From Roseospira goensis (lineage in GTDB: Bacteria > Pseudomonadota > Alphaproteobacteria > Rhodospirillales > Rhodospirillaceae), in contig NZ_JACIGI010000027.1 of assembly GCF_014197795.1 (NCBI RefSeq), positions 1 through 47,910 of the forward strand: a stretch of 47,910 nt of DNA. The letters run 5' to 3'. Position 1 is the first letter of the stretch; each line of letters starts with the position of its first letter. Below are positions 20,509-28,172 of the stretch, piece after piece. Position numbers and translations under genes: made by a program. The notes below the pieces were generated by a model. That model worked only from the letters and a program-made list of their open reading frames with translations. It was not told where the DNA came from and ran no database searches.

Positions 20509-21729
20509 CTACGCTTTCTTGCGCGACGCCTTCTTCTGCGGCGCCAACCATCCTCTCAACAAGCTCTTGCGGGCTTTTCTCGCCGCCCGCGTTCCGGGCT
20601 TCATGTCGAGTTCAAGGCTGTCGACCAGCGTGTCCATGGCGCGCAGGTAGGCCTTGCTGCCGCCCTTCTTGACCACCGGCTCGCCGGTGTTCAGCGCCTG
20701 TCCGAACACCACCGGCTCGAACGGCACGCTGGCGACCGGAGCCTGGCCGACCACCTCCTCGAAATCCTTGCCGCCGAGTTCGGCCTTCGGGGCCATGCCG
20801 ACCTTGTTGAGCACCAGGCGCGTGGGCAGGTCGGACCGTCGTTTCTCGGTCAGAAAGGTCACCATTTTCTGAACGTCGCGCAGATTGCTCAGGTCCGGGT
20901 AGGCAACCAGCACCACCGCGGAGGCGTCGAGCAGCACATCGCGCACCCACATGGACCACTGCCGCGGCAGGTCCAGGACCACCACGTCATGCTGGCGGCG
21001 CAGCAGGCCGAGCAGCCCCTCAAGAACGTCCCCGGGCGGCCGGAACGATACGTCGAGCTGCGCCGTCGATCCCAGCAGCACCAGATGTTCGTCGTAGCGT
21101 TGCAGGTAGCGGTCGAGGATCATGGTGTCGAGGTTCTCGGCCTGGCTCAGCACATCCGCCGCCGACTGGCGCGGATTGAGGTTCAGGTTGACCGCCGCCG
21201 TCCCGGCCGAGATGTCCAGGTCGACCAGCGCCACCTCGCCGGAGATGTCGCGCCCGATCTTGTAAGCGAGATTGCAGGCCAGCGCACTCGACCCCACGCC
21301 GCCGCGCACCCCCAGCACGGCCACGAGCGGCGCCAGGTTGTGTTCGCCGGTGTCGGTCGTGGTGCGCAGGACGGTGTCGATCAGGTCCTCGGGCGCGGGC
21401 GGCGAGACCAGATAGTCGGCCACGCCCAGGCTCAGAAGCTGGCGGTACAGCGCGATGCTGTCGTCCAGACCGAGCACCACGACCTTGGTGTCGGGCGTGA
21501 CGTAATCCGCCACGGTGTCCAGTTCGGCCAGCAGGCCCTCGCCATGCTTGTCGCTTTCCAGGATCAGCAGACCCGGGCTGTCCATGCGAACCAGGGCCGC
21601 CGGCGCCTCGGCCAGTCCGCCGGGATGGATGCTGACCTGCGACCGCCGCAGCCGCACGTCCTCGGCCAGGGCTTCCACCGCCGCCCGTGTCCGGTCGTTC
21701 AGGACGAACGCTTCGACCGTGGTCCGCAT
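20509..21729 (-). CDS. cpaE: Pilus localisation ATPase-like protein CpaE/TadZ
   Basis: 406 residues. An N-terminal receiver-like (atypical) domain (about 1-115) precedes a MinD/ParA-like domain. Its P-loop reads GVRGGVGSSALACN (about 129-142), lacking both the signature and the catalytic lysine of true ParA proteins; this degeneracy is usual for CpaE/TadZ, which marks the pole and recruits the pilus machine. The A' and B motifs (ALVDLDISAG, VVLDLP) are kept. The C terminus is strongly basic (ARKARKSLLRGWLAPQKKASRKKA). Confidence 0.9.
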   Translation of the reverse strand: MRTTVEAFVLNDRTRAAVEALAEDVRLRRSQVSIHPGGLAEAPAALVRMDSPGLLILESDKHGEGLLAELDTVADYVTPDTKVVVLGLDDSIALYRQLLSLGVADYLVSPPAPEDLIDTVLRTTTDTGEHNLAPLVAVLGVRGGVGSSALACNLAYKIGRDISGEVALVDLDISAGTAAVNLNLNPRQSAADVLSQAENLDTMILDRYLQRYDEHLVLLGSTAQLDVSFRPPGDVLEGLLGLLRRQHDVVVLDLPRQWSMWVRDVLLDASAVVLVAYPDLSNLRDVQKMVTFLTEKRRSDLPTRLVLNKVGMAPKAELGGKDFEEVVGQAPVASVPFEPVVFGQALNTGEPVVKKGGSKAYLRAMDTLVDSLELDMKPGTRAARKARKSLLRGWLAPQKKASRKKA

Positions 21730-21821
21730 GTCACCCCAATCCTCGCCAACACCCTCATGCCGTCTTGTCCACGCATCCGGTCACCGTCGCCCGGGCCGGC
21801 GCGCCCTTTTCGCCGACCGCG

Positions 21822-22544
21822 TCACTCGGCAATGCCGGTCACCGACCCGCTCTCCTCTTCGGGCGTCTCCGTTGCCGTCGTCTCGCCCAGCCGGTACTTC
21901 TCGATCACCAGACCCTGACGGGCTGTGTCGGCCGGACCCGGCGGGCGGCCCTGGATCAGGTCGCCCGGATCCGACAGCATCAGCCCGATGTTCCGGTTGT
22001 AGGCGCAGGCGAAATTGCTGTGGTAGCGGTTGGACGGATTGAACCCGGTCGTCCCCGACCAGTCGCCGCAGGTCGGCACCTTGGCGACATAGGCCTCGAA
22101 CGACAGCGTCACCATGCCGCCCTCGGGCGCATCCCTGGTGAACAGGGGCGGCTCCACGACCGTCTGGACACCGCGGTCCTCCAGCCACGACCGCAGCAGG
22201 GTGAGCGCGCGCGCATCCGCGTCCGACGTGACGGACGCCGGGCTCAGACGCATGGCCGTGCGCCCGCGCCGCAGATAGTCCTCGACGAACCCCGGCTGCA
22301 TCAACACCGTGCCGCCGGCGCCGTCGGGCGTCACCTCCGGCAACGGCACCGCCGTCTTGAAAGTACGGCGCTCCGCCGAGAGTTGATACTGGGTGTCGTG
22401 ATCGGGCGCGCCGTCGGTATGGCAACCGCTCAGCACGGCGACACCCCCCAGCGCGAGCAGCACCGCACGGATCCGGCGCGGGATCCGGCGGCGGACGGAC
22501 GCGGTACGGGGGGCCGACCCCTGGACCCGGTAGGCGCTGCCCAT
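21822..22544 (-). CDS. cpaD: Tad pilus lipoprotein CpaD
   Basis: 240 residues with a basic N terminus, hydrophobic segment and lipobox ending at Cys41 (VAVLSGCHTDG). The domain matches CpaD-type pilus biogenesis lipoproteins: RRTFKTAVPLP, the CGDWSGTTGFNPSNRYHSNFACAYNRNIGLMLSDPGDLIQGR stretch (the CG.W....... N..N.GCA..N..A.MV.DP.DL..GR pattern of the family). Probably assists the CpaC secretin at the outer membrane. I start at ATG 22544 because TGAGGAG precedes it; a GTG at 22556 overlaps the cpaC stop but has no ribosome site. Confidence 0.88.
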   Translation of the reverse strand: MGSAYRVQGSAPRTASVRRRIPRRIRAVLLALGGVAVLSGCHTDGAPDHDTQYQLSAERRTFKTAVPLPEVTPDGAGGTVLMQPGFVEDYLRRGRTAMRLSPASVTSDADARALTLLRSWLEDRGVQTVVEPPLFTRDAPEGGMVTLSFEAYVAKVPTCGDWSGTTGFNPSNRYHSNFACAYNRNIGLMLSDPGDLIQGRPPGPADTARQGLVIEKYRLGETTATETPEEESGSVTGIAE

Positions 22545-22552
22545 GACGCTCC

Positions 22553-24559
22553 TCACTCCATGATGTAGCCGAAGGGGGCGCCCACCATGACCGGCGGCCC
22601 GCCGCCCCCGCTGTAGCGATCATGCAGCCGCCCCAGCAGGTAGATGTCGAGGTCGTCGGCCGGCCGGAAGCCGTCCGTGGGCAAGACGAACTCGGGACCG
22701 AACTGGCGCGGCCGCACCTTGAAGGCCTCCACCGTGACCACCAGCTCGCTGCGCTCGTTCTGGAAATCCTGGCTGCGGAACAGGGCGCCCAGCACCGGCA
22801 GGTCCATCAGGCCGGGGATGCCCTGGATGGCGTTGCGGTCCTCGGTCTGCAACAGGCCGGCGATCATCAGGCTGCCGCCCGACGGCAGCATCACCGTGCT
22901 CTCGGCGCGCCGCGTGCTCAGGCCCGGAATCACCAGGCCGTCGAGCAGCAGCGAGTTTTCCTCCGACAGACGGCTGACCTCGGTGTTGATGCGCAAGCTG
23001 ATCTGGTTGTCCGACAGGACCACGGGCGTGAACGACAGCTTCACGCCGAAGTCCTTGAACTCGATAATGATGCGGCCGTCGTCGTCGCGCCCCACCGGCA
23101 CCGGGAACTCGCCGCCGACCAGGAAGTTGGCCGTCTCGCCCGAGATGGCGGTCAGCGCCGGTTCGGCCAGCAGGCGGACGAGGCCCTTGTCCTCCAGGGT
23201 CGAGAAGGTGATGTCGTCGATACCCAGTTCATTGATGAGCAGGGCGCCGGTCGGTGCGGTGATCGCGAGGCCGGCGCCGATGGTGCCGGCGCGCTCGATC
23301 GTGGTGCCGGTGATGTTGTTGAAGAACGGCACGGTGCGGAACAGCGCATCACCGCCGCGACCGACGTCAAAGTTGGTGTCGGTCGCCAGGAACTTGCGCG
23401 CCGTTCGGTTCATCTCGGAGACGCGCACCCGCAGGAGCACCTGCTGGTCTCCGGCGATATTCAGCGAGTTCACCACGGCCCCGTCACTGCCGACGAACTG
23501 CCCGGCGACCCGTTCGGCGTTGGCCGCCTCGACGGCGGAGCGCACCTGACCGGTCAGCACCACCCCGCCCTGGGTGGGCGTGATCTTGAGCCGGCTCTCC
23601 GGCAGCACCGCCGCCAGCGCCTCGCGCAGGCCGTCCATGTCGGCCTTGACGGTCATCTCGTACATCTCGATGACGCGGCCGTCCTCGTCGCGCAGGAAGA
23701 CATTGGTGGCGCCGGCGGTCTTGCCCACCAGGAACACCCGTGTTGGCTCGGCCAGCACGTCGCTCACGATCTCCGGATCACCGACGACAATGGTGGCGAC
23801 GGGGCGGTCCAGTTCAAGCTGAACGGCGCGCCCCACGGTGGCGATGATGCGATTGCCCTGGCGGAAGACGCCGCGCGACACCGTCTCGCGCGGCGGCTCG
23901 CGGCCGGGGGTCACCGCCGGCTCGACCACCGGACGGGCGCGGATCACCGCCCGCTCGGGCGGCGCGGTCGCCGCCTCCGCCGCGTCTTCCCGCGGCGCGC
24001 GATCCGGCCCGGCCTCCAGGGGACCCTCGTCGCCGACCGATCCCGGGGTTCCCACCGGGCGCGCCGACGCCGGCGGAAGGGGCATCGTGTTGGGACCCAG
24101 GCCGGCCGCGCCCCGGTCATCCGACGGCAGCAGCGGCCCCGGAGTCGCCTGCGCTGACGGCTCGGCCAGGGCCGCCGCCGACGGTGCCCGCCGCGCCGAG
24201 GACGCCGGCGGCGGCAGCGGATCGAAGCTGACGGCCCCACCAGGACCGGCACCGGAGGTCGCCGTGCCCGGTCCGGACGCCGCGGGCGCGGGCGCGGGCG
24301 CGGAACGCGCCGGGGTCGAGGTCGGAGCCGGAGCCGGAGCCGGGGCGGCCTGGCGCGCCATGCCGGGCGGCAGCGGCTCCAGTGTGCCCATCCAGGTCCC
24401 GCGCCCCGCCTCCTGGGCCCGCACCGCGCCGCCGCCCAGGCTCGACGGCCCAGGTGCCAGCAGCCCAGGCGCCAGAAGGCCAAGCCCCACCGCCACACCG
24501 AGCGCGACGGCGGCGCGCCGGGCGGTGGGTCGGACCTGTCCTCCGCGGGTGGGCCTCAC
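22553..24559 (-). CDS. cpaC: Outer-membrane secretin CpaC/RcpA
   Basis: 668 residues. A signal peptide (VALGVAVGLGLLAPGLLAPG) is followed by an unusually long Ala/Pro/Gly/Ser-rich region to about residue 215, then the pilus/BON N-domain (VGRAVQLELDRPVATIVVGDPEIVSDVLAEPTRVFLVGKTAGATNVFL), a second BON-like module and the secretin beta-domain (LLAEPALTAISGETANFLVGGEFPVPVG, SLRINTEVSRL, TVMLPSGGSLMIAGLLQ, GIPGLMDLPVLGALFRS). It forms the channel through which the pilus leaves. GTG start with GGAGG 10 bases upstream. Family members are typically near 450-550 residues, the excess being the linker. Confidence 0.93.
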   Translation of the reverse strand: MRPTRGGQVRPTARRAAVALGVAVGLGLLAPGLLAPGPSSLGGGAVRAQEAGRGTWMGTLEPLPPGMARQAAPAPAPAPTSTPARSAPAPAPAASGPGTATSGAGPGGAVSFDPLPPPASSARRAPSAAALAEPSAQATPGPLLPSDDRGAAGLGPNTMPLPPASARPVGTPGSVGDEGPLEAGPDRAPREDAAEAATAPPERAVIRARPVVEPAVTPGREPPRETVSRGVFRQGNRIIATVGRAVQLELDRPVATIVVGDPEIVSDVLAEPTRVFLVGKTAGATNVFLRDEDGRVIEMYEMTVKADMDGLREALAAVLPESRLKITPTQGGVVLTGQVRSAVEAANAERVAGQFVGSDGAVVNSLNIAGDQQVLLRVRVSEMNRTARKFLATDTNFDVGRGGDALFRTVPFFNNITGTTIERAGTIGAGLAITAPTGALLINELGIDDITFSTLEDKGLVRLLAEPALTAISGETANFLVGGEFPVPVGRDDDGRIIIEFKDFGVKLSFTPVVLSDNQISLRINTEVSRLSEENSLLLDGLVIPGLSTRRAESTVMLPSGGSLMIAGLLQTEDRNAIQGIPGLMDLPVLGALFRSQDFQNERSELVVTVEAFKVRPRQFGPEFVLPTDGFRPADDLDIYLLGRLHDRYSGGGGPPVMVGAPFGYIME

Positions 24560-24663
24560 GACTGACCATCCTCCAGCAGGGTCTCAACGCAAGCCAAAAA
24601 AACTCGCCAGCTCCGTATGTTGCACCAAGTTTCTTCGTTTGTACATGAGAAACGGGAGTCAAA

Positions 24664-25902
24664 TCACTCTTCGATGGGAATCTCGTCCATCATCTCGGGC
24701 GTGATGCCGATGGGCGGACCGACATCATCCGGGCTCGCCGGTGCCCCGGGCGGACCCGACCGGCCGACCGGCGCCGCCCCCGACGGGGAGACGGTCCCGG
24801 ACTCGCCCGCCGAGACCGTCACGCCCTGATCCAGCCCCTCGTAGACCGTCGGCTCCCCAGCCCCGCCGCGATAGACGGTCACGGTCCAGGCGGGCCCCTC
24901 CTCCACCGGCTCGGGGGGCGGCGGCTCGACCACCGGCGGCGCCATCACGGGTTCCGGTTCCTGGGCCTGCTCCCGGGCCAACTCGCGCAACTCGCGCTGC
25001 CGCTCCGCCTCGGCGGCGGCCCGCAGCAGCATGTCCAGTCCACCGCTGACGCTGCGGTCGGTGACAAGCTGGCGCTCGCGCTCGCGGGCCGGTCCGCCCA
25101 GTCCCAGCAGGGACGCCAGCCCCACCGGTCCCTGGCGATCGCTCAGCGCCCGCAGGGTCAGCGTCAGGCTGCCCATCTGGCGGGCGAGGTTGACGATCTC
25201 AGCCTCGGCGGCCGAGACCTCCACGGTCACGGTATCCACGAGCTGGGCCTCGTCGTCCTCACCCCGGATCTCCTGGTCCACCGCCAGCACGCGCAGGGAC
25301 TCCAGGATGGTCTCCGAAACGTAGCGGGCGACCGGCGCGTTCACGCCGGGTCCGGAGGCACCGCGCGGCATGGCGGCCTGAAGGTCGTGCGTCAGAACGA
25401 TGTCCACGCGGTCGCCGGGCAGGATGAAGCCGGCGGCCCCGCTGGCCTCGTTCACCGGGATGGAGATCGCGCGCATGCCGGGCTCCAGCGCGCCCGCCAT
25501 GAAGCTGGCGTTGGCGCGGTCGAACACGGTGCGGTCGGTGATCGGCTCGCCGGCGGCGATGAAGCGGCGGGTGATCTTGCCGCTCATCTCCTCCTCGAAG
25601 CGGGTGCGCTGATTGAAAATCTGGCGCTCGGTCAGGCCCTCGGTCTCGCCGATCACCTTGTAGACCGACAGGATGTCCTCCTCCGGCCAGGGCTGCCACC
25701 GGAACATCGACCCGCGCAGGGGAACCCCGGCCTCGATGTCCTCGTCGGCCACCAGCACGCGCTGGCCCGTGAACACCGGCAACACCGGCTCCTCTTCGGT
25801 GGTCTGCTGGCGCTGCTGGGCCAGGTAACTGTTGACGAGGTAAGCCGCGCCCCCCGCCGCGGCCACGGCGATGGCGATGACCAGCAACAGAACCGCACGC
25901 AT
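24664..25902 (-). CDS. cpaB: Tad pilus assembly protein CpaB/RcpC
   Basis: 412 residues. An N-terminal membrane anchor (VLLLVIAIAVAAAGGAAYLV) precedes a SAF/AFP-like domain (VLVADEDIEAGVPLRGSMFRWQPWP) and the RcpC/CpaB core (MRAISIPVNEASGAAGFILPGDRVDIVLTHD, a strongly conserved signature). The C-terminal third carries a Pro/Glu-rich linker (APPVVEPPPPEPVEE) and a short WTVTVYRGG end. The family is periplasmic, and its SAF domain is proposed to bind peptidoglycan or stabilise the secretin. ATG with AAGGAGC upstream. Lies 73 bases after cpaA. Confidence 0.92.
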   Translation of the reverse strand: MRAVLLLVIAIAVAAAGGAAYLVNSYLAQQRQQTTEEEPVLPVFTGQRVLVADEDIEAGVPLRGSMFRWQPWPEEDILSVYKVIGETEGLTERQIFNQRTRFEEEMSGKITRRFIAAGEPITDRTVFDRANASFMAGALEPGMRAISIPVNEASGAAGFILPGDRVDIVLTHDLQAAMPRGASGPGVNAPVARYVSETILESLRVLAVDQEIRGEDDEAQLVDTVTVEVSAAEAEIVNLARQMGSLTLTLRALSDRQGPVGLASLLGLGGPARERERQLVTDRSVSGGLDMLLRAAAEAERQRELRELAREQAQEPEPVMAPPVVEPPPPEPVEEGPAWTVTVYRGGAGEPTVYEGLDQGVTVSAGESGTVSPSGAAPVGRSGPPGAPASPDDVGPPIGITPEMMDEIPIEE

Positions 25903-25975
25903 GATCCGAGGCTCCTTCCCCTCCAGGGCGGGGCGCGTCGCGACGGCTTCGCGGGCCGGGGCCGGACCGGATCGG

Positions 25976-26515
25976 TCAGCCGGGCGCCGGACCGATCGGC
26001 AGCCCCAGCGCCCCGGTCAGCCACGCCGCCAGGGTGCCGAGCGCAATCGCGAGTCCATAGGGCACAGTGTGCCAGCTTTCTTGATCATTGGTAAAGCAAG
26101 CCGCTACAAACGTCTGTTTTTCAAAAATTTTCACGGGTGTTATCCGAAGAGCCAAGAGGGCCAGCGACAGTAGGCCACCGGCGACCACAATGATAACAAG
26201 TATCTCCGGAAGGGCGCCCGGCCTGATCCACAGCCCGACCGCGGTCAGCAGCTTCACGTCCCCGCCGCCCAGCATGCCGACGGCGAACAGGACCGTGCCC
26301 GCGACGAACACGGCCAGCGCGCCGGCCGCCATCCAGCCGACATCGGCGAGGCTTGCGGCCCCAAGGCCGACGGCAAGTGCCGCAACGGGCACGAACAGAG
26401 CCGCCACCGCGACCGAGAAGCCGTTCGCGATGTGGCGGCTGGCGACATCCTGAAGCGCGGCGGCGGCCGTCAGCAGCACCACGGCGGCCCCGGCCCAGGT
26501 CATGAGGATAGACAT
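25976..26515 (-). CDS. cpaA: Flp prepilin peptidase CpaA/TadV
   Basis: 179 residues, type A24 aspartic peptidase with about six membrane helices. The catalytic aspartates are Asp23 (LQDVASRHIANG) and Asp86 in the GxGD motif (GGGDVKLL). It removes the leader of Flp and probably of TadE/TadF. Start at ATG 26515; an extension to 26575 lacks a ribosome site. A cytoplasmic loop (ITPVKIFEKQTFVAACFTNDQESWH, coded around 26065-26145) is far richer in A+T than its surroundings and does not look like the short basic loop I expect there. Confidence 0.9.
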   Translation of the reverse strand: MSILMTWAGAAVVLLTAAAALQDVASRHIANGFSVAVAALFVPVAALAVGLGAASLADVGWMAAGALAVFVAGTVLFAVGMLGGGDVKLLTAVGLWIRPGALPEILVIIVVAGGLLSLALLALRITPVKIFEKQTFVAACFTNDQESWHTVPYGLAIALGTLAAWLTGALGLPIGPAPG

Positions 26516-26632
26516 GACGTCCCGTCGTGATACCGATGGGCCATGACCCGGACGCAGCCGTTTACAGGCCGGCATGCCACCCGAACCGGGGAGGTGGGAG
26601 CGATCATGGCCCCACGCCGCCCCCGAAACACA

Positions 26633-26659
26633 ACGACCCGCCCGGGGCGGGCGGGTCGT
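26633..26659 (-). terminator. Intrinsic terminator after flp
   Basis: A perfect 11-bp inverted repeat (26633-26643 and 26649-26659, loop GGGGC) lies 105 bases beyond the flp stop, followed on the minus strand by a T-rich stretch (TGTTGTGTTT). It would make most transcripts end after flp, with limited read-through into cpaA. Confidence 0.65.
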
Positions 26660-26763
26660 GTTCGCAAGACTTCAAGAGCACGCTCAGACACCGATCGAAA
26701 GACCCCTGCCACGATAGGGGTGAGCGACGGCTCTTCTGACGTCTACAAGCTGGACAAACCCTC

Positions 26764-26955
26764 TTAGGAGGGCGTCTGGCTGGCGAGGTTCGACGCGATG
26801 CCCTCGAACAGATCACTGATGTTGTTGCCCAGCACGCTCGCGCCGGCAATGATAGCGAGAGCGATCAGCGCCGCCAGCAGGCCGTATTCGATCGCCGTCG
26901 CGCCCTTTTCGTCGCGGCCGAGGGCCGTCAGGACATGCTTGATGATGGTGAACAT
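26764..26955 (-). CDS. flp: Major Flp pilin
   Basis: 63 residues. The type IVb leader of about 18 residues ends EKG, then mature ATAIEYGLLAALIALAIIAGASVLG: Glu at +5 and Tyr at +6 are the Flp hallmarks. The mature pilin is about 45 residues with a short polar tail. A strong GGAGGAG site lies before the ATG at 26955; the frame extends further upstream but without homology. It is the first gene of the Tad locus, with its own promoter region and terminator, as expected for a highly expressed fibre subunit. Confidence 0.95.
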   Translation of the reverse strand: MFTIIKHVLTALGRDEKGATAIEYGLLAALIALAIIAGASVLGNNISDLFEGIASNLASQTPS

Positions 26956-27494
26956 GGGTTCTCCTCCTTGCTCGGCGCCGCGCGGGCGCGTCCAGGTACC
27001 GATCGCACAGACTGCTGTGTCCGAAGCTTCCGTCACCACGCGAGGCCTGTCTCCAACGGCCTCATGCGGAGTATGATACGCGAGGCATGCAGTGTCCACT
27101 GTGACAGCCGTTACATCTCCGGCCACGTTCCGACCACTTTCCGGCCCGTGAGACTTGGTGTTCGTCGCTGGCCGCCTGAGACACGACTGTATCGGATACT
27201 GCCGATCACGCCCGCTCGCGACGCCTCTATATCACCTGTCCAGGGGCTGTACTCCGTTTTGGGTATACCGTACCCCACGCCACTTAACATCACGTTACTG
27301 GACTCGAGTCGCACAACGGCCTATCATTGTCTGCATGTGTTGCCAATTCGCAACGGACGACGCGCCTTTCGGGTAGGCGACTCGGGCGCGGCGACCCCGG
27401 CCACCCGCCCGAGGCCCTGATGTCGACGATCTCAACAGGCCCGTCCCCACGGCGTCGGGGATTGCGTGTTCTTCCGACAGCGCCACCGTGCCCC
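26956..27494. other. 539-base noncoding region upstream of flp
   Basis: No credible gene. Beyond the promoter elements at 27073-27115 the stretch 27116-27350 is noticeably richer in A+T than its neighbours and holds several inverted repeats: GTATC-G-GATAC (27189-27199), GGTATACC (27262-27269) and a TTAA-N7-TTAC box at 27284-27298 resembling the CtrA full site TTAA-N7-TTAA with one mismatch. It separates flp from the 3' end of the methyltransferase gene, both on the minus strand. Confidence 0.5.
27073..27115 (-). promoter_or_regulatory. Candidate Crp-type site and -10 hexamer of flp
   Basis: TGTGACAGCCGTTACA at 27100-27115 matches TGTGA-N6-TCACA at 9 of 10 positions. A TATCAT hexamer (27073-27078, minus strand) ends exactly 34.5 bases from the site centre, the class II CRP geometry. 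Between them lies a second inverted repeat, CAGTG-TC-CACTG (27090-27101). An alternative unregulated reading, TGGACA-N17-CATACT (27098-27070), is also possible. The predicted leader is about 110 bases. Confidence 0.5.
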
Positions 27495-28172
27495 TCAGAG
27501 CCGCTCCGCCAGGACCATGGTCCAGGGCACCGGGCGGCGCACCTCCAGCACGCGCGCCTGACGCGCCACCAGGCGTTCGAAGCTCGCACTGGACCAGTGC
27601 TGGACGTGGCCCGGCGTGTTGCCGAACGCCGGAAGATACTTCAGCCGCGCCATGTTGAGGACCCGCCACAGCGGCTCGCGCGGCACGCTGAGGAGAAGAT
27701 AACGGTTGCTGAACGCGACCAGCCGCTTGAGCGCCGCCTCCGGGTCCGGCACGTGCTCCAGCACCTCGCAGCAGACCACCAGGTCCGCGCGCAGGTCGGC
27801 CAGCTCTGACCCGCGGCCTTTGGCCCCGTCTTCGGTCAGGTCGGCCTGGACCACCCGCACCGCACCCGTCCCGTCCGCGCGCGCCGCGAGGCGGTCGCGC
27901 GCCTGCCCGACACAGCCGGCGTCCACATCGAACGCCGTCAGCGCCGCCACACGGCCCAGCAGCCGCGCGGACAGGTGCCCCTCGCCGCAGCCCGCCTCGA
28001 TCACCGTGCTCGGCGCCACGCGCGCCACCAGAGTATCGAAGTCACGCAGGAAGCCGGCCATCAGGGCCCGTACGATGGGATTGCGCGAGCCGTACTTGTC
28101 GTAGACGTTGCCGCCGATGTGGCCCGGCGCCGCCTCGCGCACCACGGGCGCCGTCTCAGGGGTCCGCGCCAT
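27495..28172 (-). CDS. Class I SAM-dependent methyltransferase
   Basis: 225 residues with a Rossmann-type methyltransferase core: motif I VIEAGCGEGHLSARLLG, acidic end of strand 2 (AFDVDAG), motif for strand 4 LVVCCEVLEHVPDPEAALKRLV. The HVQHWSSASFERLVARQ segment near the C terminus resembles small-molecule or lipid-head-group methyltransferases rather than nucleic-acid ones, but the substrate is unknown. The ATG at 28172 follows AAGGG and overlaps the glycosyltransferase stop by 17 bases, so it is the last gene of the operon-like run from the second pilin. Confidence 0.82.
   Translation of the reverse strand: MARTPETAPVVREAAPGHIGGNVYDKYGSRNPIVRALMAGFLRDFDTLVARVAPSTVIEAGCGEGHLSARLLGRVAALTAFDVDAGCVGQARDRLAARADGTGAVRVVQADLTEDGAKGRGSELADLRADLVVCCEVLEHVPDPEAALKRLVAFSNRYLLLSVPREPLWRVLNMARLKYLPAFGNTPGHVQHWSSASFERLVARQARVLEVRRPVPWTMVLAERL

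Noticed and set aside
19807-21918. 703-codon plus-strand frame opposite cpaE and cpaF
   Set aside because: Antisense to secure genes, with no family resemblance.
26935-27420. 161-codon plus-strand frame across the flp upstream region
   Set aside because: No domain, mixed composition, no ribosome site, and it overlaps the flp start region on the other strand.
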